Shown one piece after another: positions 48,506 to 57,504 of a DNA stretch of 64,000 bases. The stretch is from the NCBI RefSeq assembly GCF_004114795.1, contig NZ_CP035311.1:3224001-3288000 (forward strand), written 5' to 3'. This stretch comes from Janthinobacterium sp. 17J80-10. Lineage in GTDB: Bacteria > Pseudomonadota > Gammaproteobacteria > Burkholderiales > Burkholderiaceae_D. A program made the position numbers and the translations under genes. Within the stretch, counting starts at the first letter, position 1, and every line of letters starts with the position of its first letter. The notes under the pieces were generated by a model, which worked only from the letters and a program-made list of their open reading frames with translations, made no database searches and had not been told where the DNA came from.

Positions 48506-50809
48506 TTATATGGCCAGCAGCCTCTCAAAGTCCTCTGCCGGGAGTGGCCGGGAATATAAGAATCCTTGCGCATAATCGCATCCTGCAGCAAGCAACAAGT
48601 CCCTCTGCGCCGCAGTCTCCACCCCTTCCGCTATCACTTTCAATCCCAGCTTGTGCGCCATTAAGATAATCGCTTCCGACAACACCATGTCTTGCGATCC
48701 TGGCGCAAGGTTGCGCACGAAGGATTGGTCGATCTTTAAATAATCGATGTCGAAATGCTTGAGATAGGAAAGCGAAGCATAGCCAGTGCCGAAATCGTCA
48801 AGCGACACCTGGATCCCTGCATCGCGAAAACCGAAAATTTTCGCCGTGGTTGCTTCGTTCGGCGAAAGCAGTAAACCTTCGGTAATCTCGACCACAATAT
48901 TGGCGCCAGAGATACCCAGGCTGCGCAAAAATTTGCTCCACTGAGGATCTTGATCTATCGCGCTATTAAACTGGACAGGCGAAACATTGATGCTGATCTG
49001 AAATGCACGCTGGTTCGCGGCACACCAACTCGATGCCTGGTGTGCCGCTTCCCGAAATACCCATTCACCGATCGGATTGATCAAGCCTGTTTCTTCAGCT
49101 GTCAGGATAAATTCCTGCGGCTGAATCATGCCGCGCGTCGGATGATTCCAGCGCAACAAGGCTTCGGCCTTGCATATCGTCCCGGTCGCCATTTCTATGA
49201 TCGGCTGGTAATACACTTCAAATTGCTCTTCGTCGATTGCTTTGCGCAAGTCATTTATGAGGCGCAATCTAAGCTGCGCAGCCGTTTGCAGGGCAGGCGT
49301 GAAATAACTGCGGCGATTGCGGCCCTCATTCTTTGCCGCATACATCGCCTGGTCCGCATTTTTCAGGAGGACTTCCACGGTCTTGCCATCGTCTGGATAA
49401 ACGGTGATGCCAATACTCGCTGTGACAAATACCTGCTCGCCTTTTAAAAAATAGGGTCGCGCAATTTGCTGGAGGATTAATTGGGCCAGCCGTTCAATGC
49501 TGGAGGCGTCATGCAGTTCACCCAGAATGATCGTGAATTCATCGCCGCCCAGGCGGGCAACGGTGTCCGTTTCACGAATGCATTTGCACAGCCGCTCGGC
49601 GGTTTCCTTCAGCAGCAGGTCGCCAATGTCATGGCCAAGGGTATCGTTTACTTCCTTGAAGCCGTCCAGATCGAGGAACATCAACGATAGCGGATGGCCT
49701 GTACGATGGCCGGTCGCCACTGCATGCGCAAGCCGGTCATGAAACATCCGCCGGTTCGGCAGGCCAGTCAAGGTATCGAAGTTGGCCTGGCGCCAGACCG
49801 TTTCTTCCGATTTTCTCCTCTCGGTAATATCATCAAAAAGCCAGATGATCCCTTTTTCCAGGTCATCGGAATCAATTGCCTTGCAGGTCACCTTGTACCA
49901 AAGCAGCTCGCCATTTTTGCGCATCCGCTCGCCTTCGAGCGTAAATGGTTCGCCATTCGCCAAGGCTGCACCCAGTTCATTGGTGACGGGACCAGTTGCT
50001 TCGTCGACTGGATACATGACGTCATAGAATTTCATGCCAACCAAGGTTTCCAGCGGCTGCCCGATCAGGTCCGCAAACTTTGCATTGGCGCTTGCTATGA
50101 CGGTTTTGCTCTCCAGGCCCGTAGTCAGGACAATACCGATGGGCGAGCGCTCAAGGATAATTTTCTCAATGGAAGTGCTGCGGATTAACTTGGACTCCGT
50201 CGCTGCTTTTGTAAAAATCAGCCAGGCCAGAATGGCGGCCATGATGACAAACACGCTGCCAATGCCCCGAATCTGGGTACCGATCTCGCTCAACCGCTCG
50301 TCAAGATAGAGATTGGTTGCAGCCAGCTCACCCCAGCTGCCACGTTCAGCATCATCCATATCACGGATTAACGTTCGGGTATTGGCAATCAATTGCGCCA
50401 GCTGTTCATTGGGAAAGCCGCTTTCGGCAACTGATTTCCGCACAATTTCCAGCTCATTGCGATGCGATTGCAGGCGTGGTGCAAGCCAGTGCGGGCCGTC
50501 CGCATTGTAGGAGAAATTTTTTTCCTGCAGTATCTGCGCATCCAAAAATTCGGCAGCCGTGGCAAGACGCCCCGCATCAGCGTAATCCTGTGTCGCCAGC
50601 AATGCCGTCAAAAATCGGTCAGCAGACAGGCGGCTCTTCAACATCGCCCGGGTGTTGTAGACGCTGTCGAAATTGACGTTGACAAAATCGCGTTGAATTT
50701 CATAAAACTGAAACAGCGAATAGAGCAAGCGAACGCCAACCAATACACAAACCATGATCAGCACCAGGGTTGAGTGCCGTTTGAATGTTGCGGACAGGCT
50801 GATCTGCAT
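48506..50809 (-). CDS. Membrane PAS-GGDEF-EAL cyclic di-GMP protein
   Basis: A 767-residue protein with two transmembrane helices (about 13-34 and 183-201) enclosing a roughly 150-residue periplasmic sensor region, then a PAS domain (about 215-330), GGDEF (motif at 421-425) and EAL (from about 515, E-A-L at 549-551). GGDEF and EAL motifs are intact, and an I-site RETD (412-415) stands five residues before GGDEF, suggesting product-inhibited diguanylate cyclase activity alongside phosphodiesterase activity. It starts 15 nt after a periplasmic binding-protein gene, suggesting that protein feeds ligand information to the periplasmic region. Which activity dominates is not predictable. Confidence 0.92.
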   Translation of the reverse strand: MQISLSATFKRHSTLVLIMVCVLVGVRLLYSLFQFYEIQRDFVNVNFDSVYNTRAMLKSRLSADRFLTALLATQDYADAGRLATAAEFLDAQILQEKNFSYNADGPHWLAPRLQSHRNELEIVRKSVAESGFPNEQLAQLIANTRTLIRDMDDAERGSWGELAATNLYLDERLSEIGTQIRGIGSVFVIMAAILAWLIFTKAATESKLIRSTSIEKIILERSPIGIVLTTGLESKTVIASANAKFADLIGQPLETLVGMKFYDVMYPVDEATGPVTNELGAALANGEPFTLEGERMRKNGELLWYKVTCKAIDSDDLEKGIIWLFDDITERRKSEETVWRQANFDTLTGLPNRRMFHDRLAHAVATGHRTGHPLSLMFLDLDGFKEVNDTLGHDIGDLLLKETAERLCKCIRETDTVARLGGDEFTIILGELHDASSIERLAQLILQQIARPYFLKGEQVFVTASIGITVYPDDGKTVEVLLKNADQAMYAAKNEGRNRRSYFTPALQTAAQLRLRLINDLRKAIDEEQFEVYYQPIIEMATGTICKAEALLRWNHPTRGMIQPQEFILTAEETGLINPIGEWVFREAAHQASSWCAANQRAFQISINVSPVQFNSAIDQDPQWSKFLRSLGISGANIVVEITEGLLLSPNEATTAKIFGFRDAGIQVSLDDFGTGYASLSYLKHFDIDYLKIDQSFVRNLAPGSQDMVLSEAIILMAHKLGLKVIAEGVETAAQRDLLLAAGCDYAQGFLYSRPLPAEDFERLLAI

Positions 50810-50824
50810 AAGTGAATGAACTCA

Positions 50825-52072
50825 CTATTTCTGCGCCTTGGCAGCATTTTTATTTATCAGGGGGCATTCGCTCGCTTCCAATGAGCCAAACGCCTGGCTC
50901 CCGGGAATGACTTGAAGAACATTAAAATAATCCCAGGGCTTTTTTGATTCGGATGGTTTCTTGACTTGCACCAGATACACATCGTGCACCATTCTGCCGT
51001 CTGGTCGCAATTGCGCATTTCTTAGCAACGGACTGTCGATGGGTAGCGTGCGCATTGCTTTCACCACGCTGGGCCCATCGTCGCTTCCAAGCGATTTAAC
51101 AGCCTTAAAATAATGCATCAGGCTTGAATAAATGCCTGCGTGGACATCATGCGGCATTTCACCCCGCAGCGCGAAATAGCGATTGGACCAGGCGGCAGTT
51201 TTCGCATCAAGATTCCAGTAAAACGATGCATGCGTTTGCATGCCCTGCGACAGCGGCAGCTTGATCCGATGGATGTCGGTAATGCCCACAGCTGCCATGA
51301 TTTGCGTCTTGCCCTTGGCGACACCGCGCAGATCGAACGATTGCTTGATGCCGTTAATCGCATCTTCGCCTGCATTTGCAAAAGCAATTACCTTGGCACC
51401 AGACATTTGCGCCTTGAGCAGATAAACCGAAAAATCTTCCGTGTTGATCGGATGCCGCGCATGCCCCAGCACCTTGCCGTGATTGGCAACAATAAAATTG
51501 GTATAGATACGTTCGGCATTCATGCCGAAGTCATTGTCCACGGTAATAAAAAACCAGGTATCGCCCCCACGCCGGGTAATTGCGCCACCGGAGACTGCTG
51601 CGAACGAATTGGCGTCATACATCCAGTGCACTCCCGTCTCGGCACAATTCTTCCCGGTCAGGGCAGTCGTCACTACCGAATTGAAAAACAGGACGGCTTT
51701 TTTGGTCTTGTTAATTTCCTGCACTGCCAGGGCAATCGGCGACCCGACCACGTCGGCAATGACATCCACATTTTCTTTTTCGAGCCAATCTCTGGCTATT
51801 CTGGAAGCCAGTTCCTTATCATTTTTATGATCGGCGACCAGCAACTTGATGGGCTTGCCATTGATTGTTTCGCCGGCATCAGCGATCGCCATTTCGGCAG
51901 CAATGACCGAACCCTTCCCGGTAAAACCAGAATAAACCCCGGTCAGATCGGTAAACAGGCCGATCTTGATGACCTCATCCGAAATTGCTGCCCACGAAGG
52001 CGCTGCTGCCAGAATCCAGAGTGCATAAAAAGCAGTTTTTCGAAATAGCGTCAAACTGAACCTGGCGTCCAT
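50825..52072 (-). CDS. Periplasmic branched-chain amino acid/urea-type binding protein
   Basis: A 415-residue type I periplasmic binding protein (Peripla_BP_6 group) with an N-terminal signal peptide (FYALWILAAAPSWAA, cut near residue 29). The fold is recognisable from IKIGLFTDLTGVYSGFTGKG, then AEMAIADAGETINGKPIKLL, VDVIADVVGSPIALAVQEI and the double-glycine region AITRRGGDTWFFITVDNDFG. Homologues bind amino acids, urea or aromatic acids for Liv-type importers, but the next gene here is a GGDEF-EAL protein rather than a permease. It may therefore be a sensor subunit. The livHMGF genes about 1.6 kb away, beyond another gene, lack a binding protein, so transport use cannot be excluded. Confidence 0.88.
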   Translation of the reverse strand: MDARFSLTLFRKTAFYALWILAAAPSWAAISDEVIKIGLFTDLTGVYSGFTGKGSVIAAEMAIADAGETINGKPIKLLVADHKNDKELASRIARDWLEKENVDVIADVVGSPIALAVQEINKTKKAVLFFNSVVTTALTGKNCAETGVHWMYDANSFAAVSGGAITRRGGDTWFFITVDNDFGMNAERIYTNFIVANHGKVLGHARHPINTEDFSVYLLKAQMSGAKVIAFANAGEDAINGIKQSFDLRGVAKGKTQIMAAVGITDIHRIKLPLSQGMQTHASFYWNLDAKTAAWSNRYFALRGEMPHDVHAGIYSSLMHYFKAVKSLGSDDGPSVVKAMRTLPIDSPLLRNAQLRPDGRMVHDVYLVQVKKPSESKKPWDYFNVLQVIPGSQAFGSLEASECPLINKNAAKAQK

Positions 52073-52313
52073 ATCTTGATCTGTTCCATTCGAAAAGTTC
52101 TTGACCTGACCAACTTCGGTTGATGAAGCCGATGCTCTTTTTAATCAGGGAAATTTAGTTTAGACAACCGATATGAAAAACCATCAACTCAAAGCGCCCT
52201 AAAATCCAAACTGCTTATATTTGATCAAAGAAGTAAACAAGGGAATGAGAAGCGGCGCCGCTCCCACTATTTTGTTAACGCATGGAATGATCAGGTCAAA
52301 GCTGTTGAACGAT

Positions 52314-53129
52314 TTAGCGTATGCCTGCCAGCAACGTCGCCACGCTTCTTGCGGCGTCGCTGGCAGCAACCAGAAGCTGGCGTTTGCCATTCCCCAGCAA
52401 GTAAGTCACCGCATGCCCGGTCACCGTCTGGTTTGCCAGTACACATGGTGCCGGGCCGAAGCTAGCTGTAAAGTTGAACACGTTTTTGCCCGATGCTCGC
52501 GGCACAAAGCTGCCACTGAAATTGCACCCGAGCGACGTGGCAGCGTAAGTGCCATTGGCAGCAATCTCCAGCGACACGGACTCACCCGTCAAGGCTGTCG
52601 CCGCCCATGTCCCTGAAACCTCGGCCAGCCTGGCTGGGGTGTTATAGGTGTAGCTGGTATTCGCCAGTACCACGCCTGAAAAAGTCACGGCGGCACCGCC
52701 TCTGGTCACAACACTATTAAAGCTTGCGCCCGGCGCATAGGTCGCGCTCATTGTGCCCGACAGCGGCATGCCCCCAGCAGGGAAATCCTTCAGGTCGCTC
52801 GAGGCGAAGCTGCCGTTACTGGCCTGGCCCGTCCCGGCAATCACGCCCGCCACACTGAATACCTCACCTGAGAGCGTGCCGTAGAGGATGTAGTACTGGT
52901 CGTTGTCCAGTACGAGGGTATTGAAGTAGCGCCCATTCGATGCGGCGCCTTCATAAACGCCTTGCGCCTGCCCCGGCGTAAGCTGGGTCGTCGTGGTGGC
53001 ATTGTTGAGGGTAGTGGTCGTTGACCCCAGGACAAATTCTCCACCCGGAGTGGCATTCCCGCCACCGCAGCCGACCAAACATGCCGTCAACGCTGCGCAT
53101 GAGGTCAAAGACGGATTCCAGTTCATCAT
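52314..53129 (-). CDS. Predicted lipoprotein of unknown function
   Basis: A 271-residue protein with a lipoprotein signal (ALTACLVGCGGG, lipobox LVGC at about residue 20), followed by a Thr-rich linker (TTTTLNNATTTTQ). The rest is rich in Gly, Ser, Thr and Tyr with alternating hydrophobics, like a small beta-barrel or lipocalin-like fold: GVYEGAASNGRYFNTLVLD, then YYILYGTLSGEVFSVAGVIA. No catalytic motif is recognised. Two adjacent ATGs (53129 and 53126) lie 8-11 nt after GAGGGT; the first is used. The longer open frame to 53237 lacks a signal sequence at its start. Not part of an obvious operon. Confidence 0.65.
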   Translation of the reverse strand: MMNWNPSLTSCAALTACLVGCGGGNATPGGEFVLGSTTTTLNNATTTTQLTPGQAQGVYEGAASNGRYFNTLVLDNDQYYILYGTLSGEVFSVAGVIAGTGQASNGSFASSDLKDFPAGGMPLSGTMSATYAPGASFNSVVTRGGAAVTFSGVVLANTSYTYNTPARLAEVSGTWAATALTGESVSLEIAANGTYAATSLGCNFSGSFVPRASGKNVFNFTASFGPAPCVLANQTVTGHAVTYLLGNGKRQLLVAASDAARSVATLLAGIR

Positions 53130-53565
53130 GCACCCTCGGGTTAATTGGAAGAACCGGCCAAAGCATGCAGCCAGCTGCCCGATACACGCCATTGGGTGCA
53201 TTATAAGAACCGCGTCATCTCGCGAAAATCGTTTCACGCAAGTTCTTCGATCGGGGCGGCCACCGATCCCGCCCCTCCTTGGCCAATATCAAACGGCCAT
53301 GCGGAAAACCATTCAATCAAAAGCAACAGCACCATCGAACACCGACAGCGCCAGGTTGAGCCTAGTGGCCATCCTTCAGGTGAAACGGCCAGGCTGGCAA
53401 TTCGGTTCGACGTCGCGCAAGCACAGCAGGCATCTTCTTTGCGGGAAGGCAGATAAATAGAAACTATTTTCCGCAAAAAAACGGAACCTGCATCCGAATA
53501 CTTTTTCTAAGGAGGTGCAAGGCTGCGATTCCGGCATTCAACGCATTCAACGAAAAGGGGCGGCA
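53130..53565. other. Intergenic region without a convincing gene
   Basis: About 435 bp between the lipoprotein gene (minus) and a 28-codon ORF (plus). Open frames here have no ribosome site or recognisable product. Near the right end TAAGGAGGTG (53508-53517) is a perfect complement to the 16S rRNA tail but stands about 50 nt before the next ATG. A short inverted repeat, TTCCG/CGGAA, lies at about 53469-53486. Confidence 0.5.
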
Positions 53566-53652
53566 ATGAAAATTCCGTTTATCGTGCTGCTGATTCTGGC
53601 CGCCATGCTGATTGGCCTGTCGCTGATATTTACGGTATTGATACCGAATTGA
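53566..53652 (+). CDS. 28-residue single-helix membrane peptide
   Basis: ATG at 53566 opens a 28-codon ORF ending in TGA at 53650-53652. After M-K-I-P nearly every residue is hydrophobic (FIVLLILAAMLIGLSLIF, then TVLIPN), giving one transmembrane helix with a short N-terminal basic residue. AAGGGG lies 6-11 nt upstream as ribosome site. Size and make-up match known bacterial small membrane proteins, but no specific family was recognised. It converges with livF, whose stop lies 16 bp away. An in-frame GTG at 53515 would give 45 residues but abuts its own Shine-Dalgarno. Confidence 0.55.
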   Translation: MKIPFIVLLILAAMLIGLSLIFTVLIPN

Positions 53653-53668
53653 CGGGCAAGTCCAGCGC

Positions 53669-54424
53669 TCAAGGCTCGCAATATTCGCCGAGGTAAGCTT
53701 CCCGTACTTTAGGATTGTGCAGCAAGTCGTCAGCCGCGCCTGCCATGGTGATCAGGCCCGACTCCATGACATAGCCGCGGTGAGCGGCCTGCAGGGCGAG
53801 CCGGGCATTTTGCTCGACCAGCAGGATGGTAATCCCCTGCGCCGAGATGTCGCGCACGACCTGGAATATCTTTTCCACCATGATCGGCGCCAGGCCCATG
53901 GAGGGTTCATCCAGCAGCAAAAGCTGTGGCCGGCTCATCAGCGCGCGCGCCATGGCCAGCATTTGCTGTTCGCCACCGGAAAGGGTGCCGGCCAGTTGCG
54001 ATGCCCGCTCCTTCAGGCGCGGGAAAATCGCAAACCATTTTTCGATATCGGCGTCGACGCCTGCCTGGTCCTTGCGCGTATAGGCGCCCATCGCCAGGTT
54101 TTCCAGGATGGTCATGCGGGCAAACACGCCACGCCCTTCCGGCACCATCGCCAGTCCCTGCTGCACCAGCTGGAAGGAATGCATGCCCTTGATGGCTTTG
54201 CCCTGATAGCCGATATGCCCTTCGACGCGGCAATCAGGCAGCGTACCGGTGATGGCCTTGAGCGTTGTGGTCTTGCCGGCGCCATTGGCGCCGATCAGCG
54301 TCACCAGCTCGCCGCGCCGCACTTCCAGGGCGACGCCCTTGACCGCCTGGATGCCGCCATAGGCAATGCGCAAATCATCGATGCGCAGGATGGTTTCGGC
54401 CGCCCTATTGTCTTGCTGTGTCAT
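53669..54424 (-). CDS. livF: Branched-chain amino acid-type ABC transporter ATPase LivF
   Basis: A 251-residue ATPase of the HAAT (Liv) importer class. Walker A GANGAGKTTTLKAITG, signature GTLSGGEQQMLAMARALMSR and Walker B LLLLDEPSMGLAP are intact, and the C-terminus VREAYLGEYCEP is typical of LivF. It is last in livH-livM-livG-livF and overlaps the livG stop by 4 bp. It would energise import of a branched-chain amino acid, urea or a related polar compound. Confidence 0.93.
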   Translation of the reverse strand: MTQQDNRAAETILRIDDLRIAYGGIQAVKGVALEVRRGELVTLIGANGAGKTTTLKAITGTLPDCRVEGHIGYQGKAIKGMHSFQLVQQGLAMVPEGRGVFARMTILENLAMGAYTRKDQAGVDADIEKWFAIFPRLKERASQLAGTLSGGEQQMLAMARALMSRPQLLLLDEPSMGLAPIMVEKIFQVVRDISAQGITILLVEQNARLALQAAHRGYVMESGLITMAGAADDLLHNPKVREAYLGEYCEP

Positions 54425-55218
54425 GCGCCGCCTCCTCCCAGATAGGCTTCGATCACTGCGGGGCTTTGCTGCACTTCGGCGGGTGTGCCTTCAGCAATCG
54501 GCTTGCCGTAATCGAGCACGGTGATGCGGTCGCACAGGCCCATGACGAGTTTGACGTCGTGCTCGATCAGGAGAATGGTCTTGCCATCGGCCTTGATCTT
54601 CAGCAGCAGCTCGCGCAAGCCCAGTTTTTCCGTGGCATTCATGCCGGCGGCCGGCTCATCCAATGCGAGCAGCTGCGGGTCGGTGGCCAATGCGCGGGCG
54701 ATTTCCAGGCGGCGCTGGTCGCCATAAGAGAGAAAGCGCGCGGTGCGGCTGGCCAGCCGGCCGATGCCGACATAGTCCAGCAGCTCCAGCGCGCGCCGGC
54801 GGATCGCCGCCTCCTCTTCGCGCGCGGCCCTGTGACGCAGGATGGCGCCGAGCACGCCCTGGCGCGTGCGCACGTGGCGCCCGACCATGACATTTTCCAG
54901 TGCGCTCATTTCGCCGAACAGGCGGATGTTCTGGAACGTGCGGGCGATGCCGGCGGCGGCCACCTTGTGCGGCGCCGACGGTGAATAGGGTTTGCCGGCC
55001 AGGGTGAAGGTGCCGGCATCCGGCTGGTACAGGCCCGTGATGACATTGAAGCAGGTCGTCTTGCCGGCGCCATTGGGGCCAATCAGCCCATATACCTGTC
55101 CCTGGCGCACGCGCAGGCTGACGCCCGAGAGTGCCTGCAGGCCGCCGAAGCGCTTGCCCACGCCGGCAATATCCAGGATCACGGGGGCTTGCATGCCCTG
55201 CTCCATCGCCGCGCTCAT
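54421..55218 (-). CDS. livG: Branched-chain amino acid-type ABC transporter ATPase LivG
   Basis: A 265-residue ATPase with Walker A GPNGAGKTTCFNVITG, the LivG-type insert around GIARTFQNIRLFGEMSALEN, signature FLSYGDQRRLEIARAL and Walker B LLALDEPAAGMN. The frame is open further upstream over the livM end, but the ATG at 55218 overlaps the livM stop by 4 bp and gives the standard N-terminus; ATGs at 55206 and 55194 are alternatives. Pairs with LivF on the LivHM permease. Confidence 0.93.
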   Translation of the reverse strand: MSAAMEQGMQAPVILDIAGVGKRFGGLQALSGVSLRVRQGQVYGLIGPNGAGKTTCFNVITGLYQPDAGTFTLAGKPYSPSAPHKVAAAGIARTFQNIRLFGEMSALENVMVGRHVRTRQGVLGAILRHRAAREEEAAIRRRALELLDYVGIGRLASRTARFLSYGDQRRLEIARALATDPQLLALDEPAAGMNATEKLGLRELLLKIKADGKTILLIEHDVKLVMGLCDRITVLDYGKPIAEGTPAEVQQSPAVIEAYLGGGGA

Positions 55219-56426
55219 GCTGCCACCACGTCGGTCGATTTGCCCGGCGCATCGATATCGGCATCGGGCCGGTCTTCCTGGCGCGGTGCCGGCCAGATGC
55301 CGGCAGGACGGAACAGCATGATCAGCACCATGGCCAGGCCGTACAGCAACTGGCGCAGGATTTCGGCTTCGATCACGACCTTGCCGAACAGCAGATGCTG
55401 CGCCGGTTCCACCACATGCCGCAAAATTTCCGGCAAGGCCGCCAGCAGAATGCCGCCCAGGATCACCCCAGGGATGTGCCCCATGCCGCCCAACACCACC
55501 ATCGCCAGCACGGCGATGGATTCCATCAGCGTGAAGGACTCCGGCGAGACAAACCCCTGGAACGAGGCAAACATGGCGCCGGCCACGCCGCCAAAAGATG
55601 CCCCCATGGCGAAAGCCAAGAGCTTCATGTTGCGGGTATTGATGCCCATGGCCTTGGCGGCAATCTCGTCTTCGCGGATCGCCACCCAGGCGCGGCCCAG
55701 GCGCGAATGCTGCAGGCGGTAAGAAACAAAGATGATGGCCAGGCACAAAAACAGGAAGAGGAAATAATAGGCATTCACCGACGGCATGGAAAAATCGCCG
55801 ATGTGCACGGTCGCTTGCGAACCGGCTTCGCCTGCCAGCGAAACGCCGGCAATGCGGATCGGCTCGATGAGATTGATGCCTTGCGGGCCATTGGTAATGT
55901 TGACCGGGCCGCTCAGGTTGTTCATGAAAATGCGGATGATTTCACCGAAGCCGAGCGTGACGACCGCGAGGTAGTCGCCGCGCAGCTTCAGGGTCGGCGC
56001 ACCGAGCAAGGCGCCCAGCAGCCCAGCCAGAAGTGCGCCGAGCGGCACGATCAGCCACACCGAGAGGTGGATGCCGTTCTGCGCGATTTCCGGGCCGAAG
56101 AAGGATACCAGTGCGGCCCCCAGTGCGGGGTACTGGTCGACAAAGGATTGCAGCACCACGGCGAACTGGGGCGAAGCCAGCAGGCCCGTCATGTAGGAGC
56201 CCAGGGCGTAGAAGGCAATGTAGCCGAGGTCGAGCAGCCCCGCAAAGCCGACCACGATATTGAGTCCCAGCGCCAGCATGATGTAGAGCAGCGCGTAATC
56301 CATGATGCGCACCCACGAATTGCCGAACTGGGAAGCGATAAAGGGAAAGGCGACCAGCAATACGGTCAGTACAGCCACGCTGGCAATGGTCTTGCGCGGC
56401 TGGAGTCGGTAATTGAAGTAAAACAC
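55215..56426 (-). CDS. livM: Branched-chain amino acid-type ABC transporter permease LivM
   Basis: A 403-residue inner-membrane permease with about nine to ten hydrophobic segments. IMLALGLNIVVGFAGLLDLG then YIAFYALGSYMTGLLA is the conserved BPD_transp_2 core, and GINTRNMKLLAFAMGASFGG the ATPase-coupling region with VAGAMFASFQGFVSPESF after it. It follows livH by 12 nt and overlaps livG by 4 bp. Confidence 0.94.
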   Translation of the reverse strand: MFYFNYRLQPRKTIASVAVLTVLLVAFPFIASQFGNSWVRIMDYALLYIMLALGLNIVVGFAGLLDLGYIAFYALGSYMTGLLASPQFAVVLQSFVDQYPALGAALVSFFGPEIAQNGIHLSVWLIVPLGALLAGLLGALLGAPTLKLRGDYLAVVTLGFGEIIRIFMNNLSGPVNITNGPQGINLIEPIRIAGVSLAGEAGSQATVHIGDFSMPSVNAYYFLFLFLCLAIIFVSYRLQHSRLGRAWVAIREDEIAAKAMGINTRNMKLLAFAMGASFGGVAGAMFASFQGFVSPESFTLMESIAVLAMVVLGGMGHIPGVILGGILLAALPEILRHVVEPAQHLLFGKVVIEAEILRQLLYGLAMVLIMLFRPAGIWPAPRQEDRPDADIDAPGKSTDVVAA

Positions 56427-56438
56427 CTGGCCCCTCCC

Positions 56439-57368
56439 TTATGCGCGGTCGGCCACGCGCTCGCCCATGATGCCGGAAGGCCGCAGGGTCAGCACGATGA
56501 TCAGGACAACAAAGGCGAAGATATCCTGGTACTGGCTACCAAGGAAATCGCCGGTCAGCTCGCCGATGTAGCCGGCGCCCAGGCTTTCTATCAGGCCCAG
56601 CAGGATGCCGCCGGCCATGGCGCCGTAGATATTGCCGATGCCACCCAGCACCGCGGCAGAAAATGCCTTGATTCCTGGAGTAAAACCCATGGCGAACTGC
56701 GCGGACGAATAATTTGCGCCCCACATGACGCCAGCCACCGCCGCCAGCGCGGCGCCGACGGCAAAGGTGAACATGATCACGCGGTTGGCATCCACGCCCA
56801 TGAGACCGGCCACGCGCGGGTTTTCTGCGGTAGCGCGCATGGCGCGGCCCATTTTGGTTCTCTCCACGAGATAGACCAGTGCGGCCATCGCCAATGCCGC
56901 CAGGAGCAGCAACATGACCTGGGTGGATGAAATCAGCGCGCCGAATATTTCATAAGGGTCGGACGGCATCACCTGCGGGAACGGCAGCGGATTGCGCCCC
57001 CAGATCATCATGGCGAAGGTCTGCAGCAGGATCGACACGCCTATGGCGGTAATCAGCGGCGCCAGGCGCGGGGCATTGCGCAGGCGCCGGTAAGCCACGC
57101 GCTCGATGACGACATTGACCAGCACGCATACGGGAATCGCGCCGGCAATCGCAATCAGGAGCTTGACCGGGCCGGGCAACCCCGGCGCGACATCGTGCAG
57201 GATATTCAGGATGGTCAGGCCCGTCATGGCGCCGATCATCAGCACCTCGCCATGGGCAAAATTAATAAGATTGAGCACGCCGTACACCATGGTATAGCCC
57301 AGGGCGATCAGCGCATACATGCTACCCAACACCAGACCGTTGACGATCTGCTGGATGAAAATATCCAT
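56439..57368 (-). CDS. livH: Branched-chain amino acid-type ABC transporter permease LivH
   Basis: A 309-residue permease beginning MDIFIQQIVNGLVLGSMYAL, then IALGYTMVYGVLNLINFAHG, the signature of LivH. About eight membrane segments follow, and GVDANRVIMFTFAVGAALAA is the coupling loop. The frame is open to 57467, but ATG 57368 gives the family start. It is first in livHMGF; no livJ/K binding protein adjoins, so the substrate is not predictable from the operon. Confidence 0.93.
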   Translation of the reverse strand: MDIFIQQIVNGLVLGSMYALIALGYTMVYGVLNLINFAHGEVLMIGAMTGLTILNILHDVAPGLPGPVKLLIAIAGAIPVCVLVNVVIERVAYRRLRNAPRLAPLITAIGVSILLQTFAMMIWGRNPLPFPQVMPSDPYEIFGALISSTQVMLLLLAALAMAALVYLVERTKMGRAMRATAENPRVAGLMGVDANRVIMFTFAVGAALAAVAGVMWGANYSSAQFAMGFTPGIKAFSAAVLGGIGNIYGAMAGGILLGLIESLGAGYIGELTGDFLGSQYQDIFAFVVLIIVLTLRPSGIMGERVADRA

Positions 57369-57461
57369 TTGAATAATTATTTTATGAAGCCATTGAAGAA
57401 GGTGCCACGCGATTGATTGCTGCTGTCTCCTTTGCAGCAATAATCGTTCCTGATAATCAAA

Positions 57462-57492
57462 CGGCACCCGGAATTTTCATCGCGGGTGCCGT
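57462..57492 (-). terminator. Terminator of ispH, upstream of livH
   Basis: Arms ACGGCACCCG and CGGGTGCCGT enclose a loop of about 11 nt in the gap between ispH and livH, both on the minus strand. The minus-strand T tract is short, so termination of the fkpB-ispH transcript may be partial. Confidence 0.5.
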
Positions 57493-57504
57493 CTTTTGCC
57501 GTGC

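Noticed and set aside
53234-53476. An 80-codon minus-strand open frame between the lipoprotein gene and the small membrane peptide.
   Set aside because: No ribosome site, no recognisable domain and an unusual Cys/Trp-rich composition; probably spurious.
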